In this document: one piece after another, positions 1 to 8,599 of the stretch
Position numbering within the stretch: the stretch's first letter is position 1
Layout of the letters: the number at the start of each line of letters is the position of its first letter
Assembly: GCA_903871335.1 (NCBI GenBank)
Contig: CAIQGE010000010.1
Coordinates: forward strand, 62,001-126,000
From: an uncultured Actinomycetes bacterium
GTDB lineage: Bacteria > Actinomycetota > Acidimicrobiia > Acidimicrobiales > RAAP-2
Length of the DNA stretch: 64,000 bases
Reading direction: 5' to 3'
Translations under genes and position numbers: made by a program
Notes under the pieces: generated by a model
Seen by the model: the letters and a program-made list of their open reading frames with translations, nothing else
Database searches by the model: none
Told to the model about the DNA's origin: nothing

Positions 1-1927
1 TGGGCAAGTCGCCGAGCACGTCGTAGCTCTGAGAGAGAAAAGCGACTGCCTGCTGTGCGGCTTCCGCTGATACTCCCGGGACGGCACACAGTCGAGCTCG
101 CGCGGCGTTCGCGTCGCGGCGTGCGAGGGGCTCCAGCAATTCGTCATGGAGGTCCGCGACCGCCTCGGACAACTCAATGGTTCGCCCCGGTGATTCGCCG
201 AACCAAAACGGTGCGGTCGGGGCTTGGCCCGTTGCGTCCACCACGCGCACGACGCTCGTTTCCACGCGGGTGACGCGCCAGGCGTGAGTGCCGAGCAAGA
301 AGACGTCACCGGCGGACGACTCGATCGCGAAATCCTCGTCGAGCGACCCCACCGTGACACCTTCGGGATCCAACACGACGCGGTATTCGCCCGTGTCCGG
401 TATGGCGCCCGCGCCGCCGATGGCCGCGAGCGACGCGCCACGGCGCGGACGTAATTTGTTATTGACTGGATCGTGGTGGAGGTGGGCGCCACGTGGTCCG
501 TGGCCCGTCACGATGCCGCGACTGGCGAGTGCGACAACGTCGTCGAAATCTTCCCTCGTCAGGGTGGCAAAAGGTGCGGCGTGACAGAAGGAGGAGTAGA
601 GATCATCCGGCGAATCCTCACCGCGCGCGGCCACTTCAGCGACCAATTGCTGGGCGACAATGTCGAGCGGCGCGATGGGAGGCTCCAGAGTGTCGAGCAC
701 CCCGCGACGAACGGCGTCAAGAAGGGCGATGGATTCAACGAGTTCGTGTCGATTGAGAGGAAAGAGACGCCCCTTGGGAACGCCGCCCACGTGGTGATTG
801 GCACGACCCACGCGCTGCAGAAAGGTGGCGATCGCCTTGGGTGAGCCGATCTGACACACCAACTCCACGGGACCCACGTCGATGCCGAGTTCCAGCGACG
901 CGGTCGCGACGAGGGCGCGCAGGTCACCGGCGCGAAGTCGTCGCTCGACTTCGCGACGCCGGTGGGTCGATAGAGAACCGTGGTGGGATGCGACCACCAA
1001 TTCCGCGTCTTCGAGGATGCCCCCGTTCGAGAGGGCTTCGGTCAGGCGATGAGCCATCCGTTCGGCGAGTCGGCGACTCTGCACGAAGATCAAAGTCGTG
1101 TGATGTTCGCCAATCATGGTGGCGATCCGGTCCAAGATCTCGCCGAATTGTTCTCCCGACAACACTGAATCGAGTTCACCGTCGGGAAGTTCTATCGCGA
1201 TGTCCATGGCGCGTTCGGTCGTACAGTCCACGATGTGCGCCCGCGCGCGGCCTTCGCCCACGCCCGAGAGGAAGTCCGCCACGAGTTCGAGTGGCTTTTG
1301 TGTTGCGGACAAGCCAATGCGTTGCGGCCGGCGTCCACCGGAGTCCCGCACGAGTCGTTCCAGTCGCTCGAGCGACAGGGCCAGGTGGCTGCCGCGCTTA
1401 TCGCGACACAGGGCGTGAATCTCGTCGACGATCACCGTCTCAACGCTGCGCAACATCGCGCGACCCGACGCGCTCGTTAAGAGGAGGTACAACGTCTCCG
1501 GCGTCGTCACGTAGACGTGGGCGGGTGAGCGGCGCTGGGCCGCTCGTTCGGTCTCCGTGGTGTCCCCGGTACGAACATCGATCCGAATGTTCGGGGCGGG
1601 CACTCCTAACTCGGCCGCGACCTCGCGCATTTGGTCGAGTGGCACGAGCAAGTTTTCTCGCACGTCGGTGGCGAGGGCTCGAAGTGGCGAGAGGTAGAGA
1701 ACCCGCGGGCCGGAGACCTTGTCATCGGGTGGGCGCTCGTACATGTCGTTGAGCGCCACGAGAAAGGCGGTGAGGGTCTTGCCACTACCCGTCGGAGAGG
1801 CGACGAGGAGATCCTCGCCCTGTGGTACTAACGGCCAAGCCGCGAGTTGCGGCGGCGTGGGACCGCTCGGGAACCGTCGCTCGAACCAGGTGCGCACGAC
1901 GGGGTGGAATGTCGCGACCGGGTTCAT
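1..1927 (-). CDS. lhr: Lhr-type large ATP-dependent DEAD/DEAH helicase, N-terminal 642 residues (partial)
   Basis: This is the 5' part of a superfamily 2 helicase of the Lhr (large helicase-related) family, involved in nucleic-acid repair or remodelling. The reading frame stays open to the window edge, so the C-terminus is missing. The N-terminus reads FHPVVRTWF, then TPPQLAAWP (Q-motif region), Walker A SPTGSGKT near residue 50, the family box VIVDEIHAL near residue 165, and LSATQ further on. These match Lhr rather than a generic DEAD-box protein. The ATG at 1927 overlaps the TGA of a small upstream membrane-protein gene, which suggests translational coupling. Whether it carries the long Lhr C-terminal domain cannot be seen here. 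Confidence 0.88.
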   Translation of the reverse strand, partial: MNPVATFHPVVRTWFERRFPSGPTPPQLAAWPLVPQGEDLLVASPTGSGKTLTAFLVALNDMYERPPDDKVSGPRVLYLSPLRALATDVRENLLVPLDQMREVAAELGVPAPNIRIDVRTGDTTETERAAQRRSPAHVYVTTPETLYLLLTSASGRAMLRSVETVIVDEIHALCRDKRGSHLALSLERLERLVRDSGGRRPQRIGLSATQKPLELVADFLSGVGEGRARAHIVDCTTERAMDIAIELPDGELDSVLSGEQFGEILDRIATMIGEHHTTLIFVQSRRLAERMAHRLTEALSNGGILEDAELVVASHHGSLSTHRRREVERRLRAGDLRALVATASLELGIDVGPVELVCQIGSPKAIATFLQRVGRANHHVGGVPKGRLFPLNRHELVESIALLDAVRRGVLDTLEPPIAPLDIVAQQLVAEVAARGEDSPDDLYSSFCHAAPFATLTREDFDDVVALASRGIVTGHGPRGAHLHHDPVNNKLRPRRGASLAAIGGAGAIPDTGEYRVVLDPEGVTVGSLDEDFAIESSAGDVFLLGTHAWRVTRVETSVVRVVDATGQAPTAPFWFGESPGRTIELSEAVADLHDELLEPLARRDANAARARLCAVPGVSAEAAQQAVAFLSQSYDVLGDLP

Positions 1928-2055
1928 TCGGTCAGTTGATCAGAACCCTGTGACGCGCGCAGTTGGCGATCACGGCGCACCGCCCAGCGAATGATCACGA
2001 CGGCCAACACCATCACCGCCACCAAAAAGAGAGCGAAAACCACAATGAACGCCAC
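1924..2055 (-). CDS. 43-residue single-pass membrane protein coupled to the helicase
   Basis: This short reading frame starts at GTG 2055; an in-frame TAA lies just upstream, so no earlier start is possible. It encodes about 21 strongly hydrophobic residues (FIVVFALFLVAVMVLAVVII) followed by a basic stretch, WAVRRDRQLR, and a polar tail. That is the layout of a small N-in or N-out membrane anchor with a positive cytoplasmic flank. Its stop overlaps the helicase start (ATGA). I do not recognise a family. The evidence is composition and coupling only, but the clean hydrophobic segment makes a chance frame unlikely. Confidence 0.55.
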   Translation of the reverse strand: MAFIVVFALFLVAVMVLAVVIIRWAVRRDRQLRASQGSDQLTE

Positions 2056-2100
2056 GACGGCAGGTTATGTCGTGTCACACCGGCTTGCCACGCTGGTCCT

Positions 2101-2886
2101 GTGACTACCGCCATTCTTGATGCCGCCACCGTCGTGGCCACCCTCCGCGGGGACCGCTCACTGCGACCATTGACCGATCGACACAGCGCAGCGGGGCTGC
2201 GCGCGCAGTTGGAAGACGGCCTGTTCTCGCTCGTTAGCGACCTCGAGCCTCACGTACCTCTCGTCATCCGCCCTCGTAGTTTTCGTGACGAGCGACCGGA
2301 CGCCAGCTTGGGCGTCGGACTTATTCGAGGACTCCTCGTGCACGAAGTTCTGCGCCTGTTCGTCACCGGCGTGCCGCTGGATGATCCCTACACCGACGGG
2401 CTTGAGGCGTGGCAGAGTCACAACAACTCCACCGAGCTGCGCGCCGCGTTTAATGCTCTCGACGAGAACGACCGTGCTCGCTTGGCGACTGACGTGCGCG
2501 CCCACAGCGCCACCCTCGTGCAACGCCTTGGACCCGTCAGCCCTCTGTGGCGACCTCGCACCGCACAGAACATCATCCAACGACTTGCGGGTGGTCGCCT
2601 GATTTGCCGCGACGTCATTGACGTTGTCGTGGGGACGGGGGCCACCCAACACGCGTCGCTCGCCCTGATCGACGTCACGACGGCGGCGCTGACGACCTCG
2701 CACGAACGACTCATGCGCTACCACGCGTTGATGGAGTCGCTACGCACCCAGGTCGTCCCGCTGCGCATTGCCATGCTGTCGACAGCGACGGGAATGGTCT
2801 GGCGACGAGACGTGGATACCGAGATGTTGCAGCGCGCGGTCGACGACGTTCTCCACGTCGTCCACCACGCCCGGAAGGCGGCGTGA
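2101..2886 (+). CDS. Conserved hypothetical protein, 261 residues
   Basis: The product is a soluble, mainly helical-looking protein with no signal peptide or membrane segment. I chose GTG 2101 because the frame upstream of it gives a His-rich sequence of shadow type, and protein-like sequence begins at VTTAILDAATVVATLRG. I see no known motif. The C-terminal half contains a possible helical pair ending in HHARKAA. The stop codon overlaps the GTG of the next gene (GTGA), so the two are probably translated together. Function unknown; it sits just before typA without an obvious link. Confidence 0.7.
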   Translation: MTTAILDAATVVATLRGDRSLRPLTDRHSAAGLRAQLEDGLFSLVSDLEPHVPLVIRPRSFRDERPDASLGVGLIRGLLVHEVLRLFVTGVPLDDPYTDGLEAWQSHNNSTELRAAFNALDENDRARLATDVRAHSATLVQRLGPVSPLWRPRTAQNIIQRLAGGRLICRDVIDVVVGTGATQHASLALIDVTTAALTTSHERLMRYHALMESLRTQVVPLRIAMLSTATGMVWRRDVDTEMLQRAVDDVLHVVHHARKAA

Positions 2887-3689
2887 GCATGCTGCACCAA
2901 CGACGCCTCACGACGAACGACGTCGACGAACTCATTAACTTGCCGTCAGCCGCGCCCGTTTCCTTGGACGACGACCAGCGTGACGCACTCGCGCGAAGGT
3001 TCCGCAGCGTGTCGGTCATGTCTCGACGACGCCTCGACGCGTGGTCCGTGGAACGAGCCGGCGTGCGTGACGGCGGGTTTGCGTGGAGCGCCCGCACATC
3101 GCGCCGGGCCATTGGCCACGGCGCCTTGTGTCGTTGGCGCCACGAGCCCACCCTGTCGGTCACCGCGGTGGTGCGCGAGGAGATCGACGAACTTCTCGTA
3201 CGAGCCGCCACGGGCTACGCGCGCGCCGGCAGCTTGCCGTGCTGGCTCGCCGATCAGTCTCGGGTGGCCCTCGGAGTCGTCAGCGCAGAAGCCGTGCGCT
3301 GGGTGAGTGACGCTCTCGAGGTTCTCGAGACACTGCCGGTCTCGTGGGTCGTTCCGAACACCGACGCCTTCTACGACATCGCGGGTGCCCAAACGTCCCT
3401 GCGGGCTCGACGCGACGTGATTGTCGCGACCGACGAAGGCCGAATTCTTCTCCGGTTTCGAGGTGGACAGCCGGGAAAGAGTGCCGGACCGGGCCTGCGC
3501 AGCGACCTCGTCATCGATGCTCTCAGTGATCCCGCGGGAACGATCGCCCGTCGCTTCATTGGCCTGTGGCCGGACGCGGGACTGGCTCTCGCGGTCGACG
3601 GCACGCTGGAGGACGCCCGCATGGGCGCTCGTGATCTGGTGCGCACAGCGGTGGTTCAGGCCCGTCGAGACCAGAAGATTGCGGCCTGA
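2883..3689 (+). CDS. Conserved hypothetical protein, 268 residues
   Basis: This is the partner of the preceding unknown gene, joined to it by a 4-bp GTGA overlap. The protein is soluble, with an Arg-rich N-terminal half and a C-terminal region (IVATDEGRILLRFRGG, then FIGLWPDAGLALAVDGTLEDA) that could form an alpha/beta domain. I do not recognise the family. No signal peptide, transmembrane segment or Cys pair is visible. The gene ends 39 bp before typA. Its codon use and base composition match its neighbours, so it looks like a resident chromosomal gene. Confidence 0.7.
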   Translation: MSMLHQRRLTTNDVDELINLPSAAPVSLDDDQRDALARRFRSVSVMSRRRLDAWSVERAGVRDGGFAWSARTSRRAIGHGALCRWRHEPTLSVTAVVREEIDELLVRAATGYARAGSLPCWLADQSRVALGVVSAEAVRWVSDALEVLETLPVSWVVPNTDAFYDIAGAQTSLRARRDVIVATDEGRILLRFRGGQPGKSAGPGLRSDLVIDALSDPAGTIARRFIGLWPDAGLALAVDGTLEDARMGARDLVRTAVVQARRDQKIAA

Positions 3690-3728
3690 GCCAGAGGAGG
3701 CTCGCCACCTGAGTAGCGTAGATAGGTC

Positions 3729-5552
3729 ATGGCTACGCGCAACTCACTTCGAAACATCGCCATCATCGCTCACGTTGACCACGGGAAGACCACCCTCGTG
3801 GACGCGATGTTGCGACAGACCGGCTCCTTCAGTGCCCACGAGGAGGTGACCGAGCGGGTCATGGACTCCGGCGACCTGGAGAAGGAAAAGGGCATCACCA
3901 TCCTCGCCAAGAACACGGCCGTCACGTGGAACGACATCACGATCAACATCATCGACACGCCCGGCCACGCCGACTTCGGTGGAGAAGTTGAGCGTGGTCT
4001 CAACATGGTCGACGCCGTCATTTTGTTGGTCGACGCCGCCGAAGGCCCGCTCCCCCAGACTCGCTTCGTCCTCCGCAAGACCTTGGAGGCTCGCCTCCCG
4101 GTGGTTCTTCTGATCAACAAGGTCGACCGACCCGACGCCCGCATCGCCGAGGTCGTCCACGAAGTCGAAGAACTGTTCTTGGACCTCGACGCCGACGAGG
4201 ATCAGATCTCCTTCCCCGTGCTCTACGCCTCCGCCCGCCAGGGCTGGGCGTCGACGAAGCCCGACGACGTCACGCCGGACTTGACCCCCTTGTTCCAAAC
4301 CATCGTGGACTACGTTCCCGCACCCTCGTACACCGAGGGCGCGGGCCTGCAGGCGCTCGTGTGCAACCTGGACGCGTCGCCGTACCTGGGCCGCCTCGCC
4401 CTCTGCCGCGTGATGAATGGCACCATCGAACGAGGAAGCCACGTCTCCTGGTGCCGCGTGGACGGAACCATCGAGCGCTGCAAGATCACCGAACTCTTCA
4501 TCACCGAAGCGCTCGAGCGCGTGCCGGCGGCCTCCGCCGGACCGGGCGACATCGTGGCCATTGCCGGTATCGAGGAGATCACCATTGGCGAAACCCTCGC
4601 CGACCTCGACAATCCGGTGCCGCTGCCCCCGATCACGGTGGACGAGCCCAGCTTGTCGATGACCATTGGTATCAACACCTCTCCTCTCGCGGGTCGCGAG
4701 GGCAACAAGCTCACCGCGCGCATGGTCAAGACCCGTCTCGAACAGGAACTCATCGGCAACGTGTCGTTGCGCGTCCTGCCGACCGACCGACCCGACGCCT
4801 GGGAAGTCCAGGGTCGTGGCGAATTGCAGTTGGCCATCCTTATCGAGACGATGCGTCGCGAGGGTTTCGAACTGACCGTCGGCAAGCCGCAGGTCGTCAC
4901 CCGTGAGATCGACGGAAAATTGCACGAGCCGATGGAACACGTCACCGTGGACGCGCCCGAAGAATTCGTCGGCGCCGTCACCTCATTGCTGTCGTCCCGC
5001 AAGGGTGCCATGCTCGACCTCGTCAATCACGGCACCGGCTGGGTGCGCTTGGAATGGCGAATTCCCGCTCGCGGACTCGTGGGTGTGCGCACCGAGTTCA
5101 TGACCGAGACGCGCGGAACCGGTATGTTGCACCACGTCTTTGACGGCTATTCACCGTGGATGGGTGAACTGCGACTGCGCCGCAATGGCGTCATGGTCGC
5201 CGACCGTGCCGGCGCAACAACCAACAACGCGCTCACCGCGCTCGAAGAACGCGGCATCTTGTTCGTTGGACCGGCGGTTGAGGTCTACGAAGGAATGATC
5301 GTGGGTGAAAACGCCCGCGCCGACGAGATGGACGTCAATCCCACCAAGGAAAAGAAACTCACCAACATGCGTGCGTCAGGCAGTGACGACACTGTTCGCA
5401 TGACGCCGCCGACGATCATGAGCTTGGAGCAGGCGCTCGAATTCATCGCCGACGACGAGGCGGTTGAAGTGACGCCCCAGTCGGTTCGACTGCGCAAGGT
5501 CGTTCTCGACCAGTCCCTCCGCGGACGTATGCGCAAGAACAAGCAGAGCTAA
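3729..5552 (+). CDS. typA: Translational GTPase TypA/BipA
   Basis: This is a ribosome-associated GTPase of the elongation-factor family, linked to stress and low-temperature growth and late ribosome assembly. The 607-residue length is normal for the family. Visible motifs are the P-loop AHVDHGKTT (residues 14-22), the switch II segment DTPGHADFGGEVER, NKVD (G4), then the beta-barrel, EF-G-like domains and the characteristic C-terminal TypA domain (MDVNPTKEKKLTNMRASGSDD). ATG 3729 gives the family N-terminus MATRNSLRNIAIIAHVDHG. A possible -10 (TAGCGT, 3714-3719) precedes the start closely, with only a weak ribosome-binding site. tRNA-Ser follows 27 bp downstream. Confidence 0.97.
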   Translation: MATRNSLRNIAIIAHVDHGKTTLVDAMLRQTGSFSAHEEVTERVMDSGDLEKEKGITILAKNTAVTWNDITINIIDTPGHADFGGEVERGLNMVDAVILLVDAAEGPLPQTRFVLRKTLEARLPVVLLINKVDRPDARIAEVVHEVEELFLDLDADEDQISFPVLYASARQGWASTKPDDVTPDLTPLFQTIVDYVPAPSYTEGAGLQALVCNLDASPYLGRLALCRVMNGTIERGSHVSWCRVDGTIERCKITELFITEALERVPAASAGPGDIVAIAGIEEITIGETLADLDNPVPLPPITVDEPSLSMTIGINTSPLAGREGNKLTARMVKTRLEQELIGNVSLRVLPTDRPDAWEVQGRGELQLAILIETMRREGFELTVGKPQVVTREIDGKLHEPMEHVTVDAPEEFVGAVTSLLSSRKGAMLDLVNHGTGWVRLEWRIPARGLVGVRTEFMTETRGTGMLHHVFDGYSPWMGELRLRRNGVMVADRAGATTNNALTALEERGILFVGPAVEVYEGMIVGENARADEMDVNPTKEKKLTNMRASGSDDTVRMTPPTIMSLEQALEFIADDEAVEVTPQSVRLRKVVLDQSLRGRMRKNKQS

Positions 5553-5579
5553 AACGGCCGCCGAGTAGCATCTCCCCCC

Positions 5580-5664
5580 GGAGGGATGTCAGAGCGGCCG
5601 AATGATCCGGTCTTGAAAACCGGTGTGGGGCAACCCACCGTGGGTTCAAATCCCACTCCCTCCG
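5580..5664 (+). tRNA. tRNA-Ser (UGA anticodon)
   Basis: The sequence folds as a class II tRNA. A 7-bp acceptor stem (GGAGGGA with TCCCTCC), a D arm, an anticodon loop CTTGAAA with anticodon TGA, a long GC-rich variable arm typical of tRNA-Ser, and the T loop GGTTCAAATCC are all present. The discriminator base is G, as expected for serine. No CCA is encoded. It sits between typA and an accessory patch, a classic place for integration, but I found no duplicated tRNA end. Confidence 0.96.
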
Positions 5665-5800
5665 CTCACAGACGAATACAGAAGTAGGCGGTTCGGAGAT
5701 ACAGAAGTCCGGATGTGATTTGCTCGACGAGGTCTTTTTGGCGGTCACTCGCCGAAGGGCACTTCGGGAGGTGCAACGGCACTTTCGTAGGAGTCGTTAG
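5665..5800. other. Non-coding stretch after tRNA-Ser
   Basis: No convincing gene is present. ATACAGAAGT occurs twice, 23 bp apart (near 5679 and 5700). Frames crossing this region are antisense to the tRNA or lack any protein-like pattern. Confidence 0.5.
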
Positions 5801-5850
5801 ACGAAGAGAACCCCCGCTGGGCCGTGAAAGGTCCAGCGGGGGTTCTTCGT
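5801..5850. terminator. Long GC-rich hairpin, probable terminator or inverted repeat
   Basis: Two arms of about 18 bp pair (left 5801-5820 with a 2-nt bulge, right 5833-5850; core CCCCCGCTGG/CCAGCGGGGG) around a 12-nt loop. Only a short T-containing tail follows. It could end transcription from typA/tRNA-Ser, or be the end of the degraded mobile element just downstream. Confidence 0.6.
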
Positions 5851-5929
5851 TTCTAGGTAGCGAGGTGGAGTTAGGTCGTCAGCGGGTGCACAACGACTTC
5901 TCGGCCCTTCGCGACGTACGAGATCCGGG

Positions 5930-6424
5930 TCAAGCGGTGGTGATAGCGCTTGCGATTGACCAACTTGTGCTTCGGGCGCTTAGCGAACGGACCATTGAAG
6001 CGGTCCACGCCATTGCGAAGCGTCGGTTCGCCGTGGCGCCGTCCGCGGCCACCATCAGTCTGGTCTTGACGATGCCGCGCATACGGACCCTGCCGCGCGA
6101 GAAGCCGGCGACCGACTCGTCCTTCAGTGCGCCGAAGTGCGGCTCGACACTGGTGCCTGGTCGCGCGTCGCTCTTTCGCCGGGCCGTAGATCCATAGACG
6201 TCGCGCTGATGCAGCGGGACATCGGTCGCGATGTCAAAGGTCTCGTAGCGAGACGTGCTGACAGAGCCAGGCGGGGCGACTTGGAGAACTCGAACGGGAT
6301 GCCCCGCGCAGCGGGTTCGAGGCCGGGAAGTGAGATTTGGCCCTCCAGGTTGTTCTGAGGGTCGCTCACGGTGGAGATTTCGTTGTCGCAGTTGCTCTAC
6401 CGGCCACCACGGTGATCTATTCAT
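5930..6424 (-). pseudogene. Transposase-like remnant
   Basis: The minus-strand frame has a stretch (residues about 65-138) resembling the C-terminal end of DDE transposases of the IS1182/IS4 type. A Cys-poor LHQRDVYGST region is followed by an Arg-rich segment, VEPHFGALKDESVAGFSRG, and a downstream 'R-x-R-G-x-V-K-T-R' and 'ATANRRFA' pattern. No N-terminal or catalytic portion is visible, and the upstream half of the frame reads as noise. It is most likely a decayed insertion sequence next to tRNA-Ser. The assignment rests on pattern resemblance only. Confidence 0.35.
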
Positions 6425-6433
6425 CCTCTAGAG

Positions 6434-8032
6434 TTGCTTTCGGTGACCAATAAGCCCTCTACAGTCGCCGGACCGGCACCTAATCGGGTCAATAACGGAA
6501 CGTCCGTTGCTTCGGGCCCGGCCCACCCGGCAGGGAGGCTGGCTGTCGCCTCGGAAACTACGAAGGCGGGCCTGTCACGCCAGGCCAAGGCGGGAAACGC
6601 CTTCCGGGTGGCTCCCAACGTCTACATCGTCGGGTCCGCTCTGGCACCGGAGCAAGCCGTCGCCTACCACCGTCTAGCCATCATCAATGTGTTCTGGCCC
6701 GGAGCCGTTCTGAGCGACCGCAGCGCCTTGACCGGCGGCATTCCCTTCGAAGGCTGGATCTTTGTCACGCATCCGGACCCCGCCCGCCGCTCGGACCTGG
6801 AGCTGACCGGAGTCACCGTGTCACCCCGTGTCGGGCCGGGGCCGCTCCCCGGCGACACTCAGTTGCCGGAGGGTCTCCACGTTTCGGGACTTGCCCGCCG
6901 CCTGGTCGAGAACGTCAGTGTTGCCGGCCGACCCCCGCGGGGGAGGCCGAACCGACAAGCCGGGACCGAGGCCGTCGAGGACGAGATCGACCAACTCGCC
7001 CGTCGCGGCGGGGCGGGGTCGATTCAAAATGTCCTGAACCAGCTCGACATGATTGCCGGTCAGCTCCCTGCGGGTCCGGTCAAGGCAGTGCGACGCCGAC
7101 TCGCCGCTGTGCTGGGCTCGTTCACGGAGGTGAAACCCACGTCGGGGCGGCTCGCCGCACGACTAGCGGGTCAGCCGTACGACGAGCATCGCTTGTCGAT
7201 GTTCCGGGCTCTAGCGGAGTTGCTCGGCGAGACAGCACCGGAGCCCCGTCCTGCGCTCGGTTCGGCGCAGAGGTGGACGTGGGAACCTTTCTTCGAGGCG
7301 TACTTCTCCAATTTCATCGAAGGCACAGAGTTCGGCGTGTACGAAGCCCGGCAAATTGTGGTTGACGGCGTCATTTCTGCTCAGCGTCCCGCCGACGCCC
7401 ATGACGTGTCGGCAACGTTCCGAATCGTCTCGGACCCAGCATCCAATGCGCTCGCACCTGCGAGCGGAGACGATTTCATAAACGAACTCCGTGATCTCCA
7501 CGCCATCCTCATGGATGCGCGTCCCGAGAAGCGACCCGGTGAGTTCAAGGTTCGGCGCAACTATGCCGGTGGCTACGCGTTTGTGGAGCCGGATCTCGTT
7601 GTGGGAACTCTTCGACGGGGGTTCGACATCTTCAGCTCGGTCACGGATCCGCTACAGAGGGCGGTTGCTCTCATGCTGTTGGTGACGGAGTGCCATCCGT
7701 TCGACGACGGAAACGGCCGTCTGGCTCGGATCGTTTCGAACGGGGTGCTCTCGGCCGCTGGCCAAGTTCGGATTGTCGTTCCCACCGTCTACCGCAATAA
7801 CTACCTCGCCGGGCTGGCCGGGGTAAGCAACGGCAATGGTCGTGGTGAATCCCTCATCGCTGTTCTGCGATTCGCGCAAAGGTGGACAGGGGCCATCGAC
7901 TGGACGACATTCGAGGCGGCCGACGAGGAGATGCGCAAACTCGATGCCTACATGGACCCTGGACTCGCAGAAGCGTCGGGAATCCGCCTCCGCCTCCCAG
8001 AGTCATCGTCCTCTTCAATCGTCTCTGCTTGA
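6434..8032 (+). CDS. Fic-domain protein with an AbiEi-antitoxin-like N-terminal domain
   Basis: The 532-residue protein combines two modules. Residues about 40-165 resemble the AbiEi antitoxin-type winged-helix/C-terminal domain (FRVAPNVYIVG, GAVLSDRSAL, GLHVSGLARRLVENV). Residues about 270-500 are a Fic domain with the catalytic motif HPFDDGNGR (421-429), the full set for nucleotidyl transfer such as AMPylation, and an intact inhibitory-helix motif SNFIEG (292-297, [S/T]xxxE[G/N]) before it. That order is typical of self-inhibited class II Fic proteins. The start is TTG 6434; GTG 6443 is an alternative. It lies in an accessory patch after tRNA-Ser. A role in toxin/antitoxin or phage defence is inferred. 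Confidence 0.85.
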   Translation: MLSVTNKPSTVAGPAPNRVNNGTSVASGPAHPAGRLAVASETTKAGLSRQAKAGNAFRVAPNVYIVGSALAPEQAVAYHRLAIINVFWPGAVLSDRSALTGGIPFEGWIFVTHPDPARRSDLELTGVTVSPRVGPGPLPGDTQLPEGLHVSGLARRLVENVSVAGRPPRGRPNRQAGTEAVEDEIDQLARRGGAGSIQNVLNQLDMIAGQLPAGPVKAVRRRLAAVLGSFTEVKPTSGRLAARLAGQPYDEHRLSMFRALAELLGETAPEPRPALGSAQRWTWEPFFEAYFSNFIEGTEFGVYEARQIVVDGVISAQRPADAHDVSATFRIVSDPASNALAPASGDDFINELRDLHAILMDARPEKRPGEFKVRRNYAGGYAFVEPDLVVGTLRRGFDIFSSVTDPLQRAVALMLLVTECHPFDDGNGRLARIVSNGVLSAAGQVRIVVPTVYRNNYLAGLAGVSNGNGRGESLIAVLRFAQRWTGAIDWTTFEAADEEMRKLDAYMDPGLAEASGIRLRLPESSSSSIVSA

Positions 8033-8109
8033 CAACTCGGAAGCTCCGCCGACTCACAGCCTTGTCGCAGGCCGTCATGACGACACCCCCGGTGTTGGGC
8101 AGACTCTCA

Positions 8110-8595
8110 TCAGCGAGCAGTGTGACCGCGGCGGTGAAGATGTGGCGCAGGGTTCTCGCAGGGTTCTTGCCCCGCAAGCCTTCTGAGCTTCAGTCCTACC
8201 TCACGCGTAGATGACTTCCGAAGTTGGAACGGCCGGCTACGAGCGTCGATCTGCTCTGGCTCTTGCTTTTTGACGAAGTTGTCGACGAGCACTGACAAAT
8301 CTGGCGCCTTGCTCTGGAAAATGTAGACCTCGTCTTTGGGAGCCCAAGCGACGAACGAGTCACGGACTTTTGTATCTGGCCCGCTCAGAGTTCGAGTGAC
8401 ATTTGCCAATGCGTGACTGCGATGGCCCTGCGGTGTGTGGATTGCTGCGCGACCTCGCACGTCCGTCCTGGGTTGGCCGCATAGCGGACACGGAAAAGCG
8501 AACGATGTAGAGACTCGGGGCACCTGCGACCTAGTCCACTTCTTGCGTCGCTCTATTTCCGATCCCGCGCCGAACAACCTCGCACGTCGAAACAA
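8110..8595 (-). CDS. Hypothetical protein with a CxxC pair
   Basis: The 161-residue frame has a protein-like middle part: a possible zinc knuckle FPCPLCGQPR, then DSFVAWAPKDEVYIFQS and LSVLVDNFVKK. The C-terminal 30 residues (LAGQEPCENPAPHLHRRG) look less protein-like, so the true gene may be shorter or truncated. No family is recognised. It runs toward the Fic gene and away from the SDR gene, inside the accessory patch. An N-terminal Arg-rich segment suggests the real start may lie further downstream. Confidence 0.4.
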   Translation of the reverse strand: MFRRARLFGAGSEIERRKKWTRSQVPRVSTSFAFPCPLCGQPRTDVRGRAAIHTPQGHRSHALANVTRTLSGPDTKVRDSFVAWAPKDEVYIFQSKAPDLSVLVDNFVKKQEPEQIDARSRPFQLRKSSTREVGLKLRRLAGQEPCENPAPHLHRRGHTAR

Positions 8596-8599
8596 CCTC

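Noticed and set aside
841-1752. 303-residue Arg-rich plus-strand frame
   Set aside because: Antisense shadow of the Lhr helicase gene, which shows clear Walker A and DEIH boxes on the other strand.
3744-4940. 398-residue minus-strand frame inside typA
   Set aside because: It is a shadow of the typA coding frame, with Asp/Gly/Val-rich, motif-free sequence.
5443-5748. A minus-strand frame reading across tRNA-Ser (WDLNPRWVAPHRFSRPDHS)
   Set aside because: This is the well-known false frame made by reading a tRNA-Ser gene backward; the tRNA explains it.
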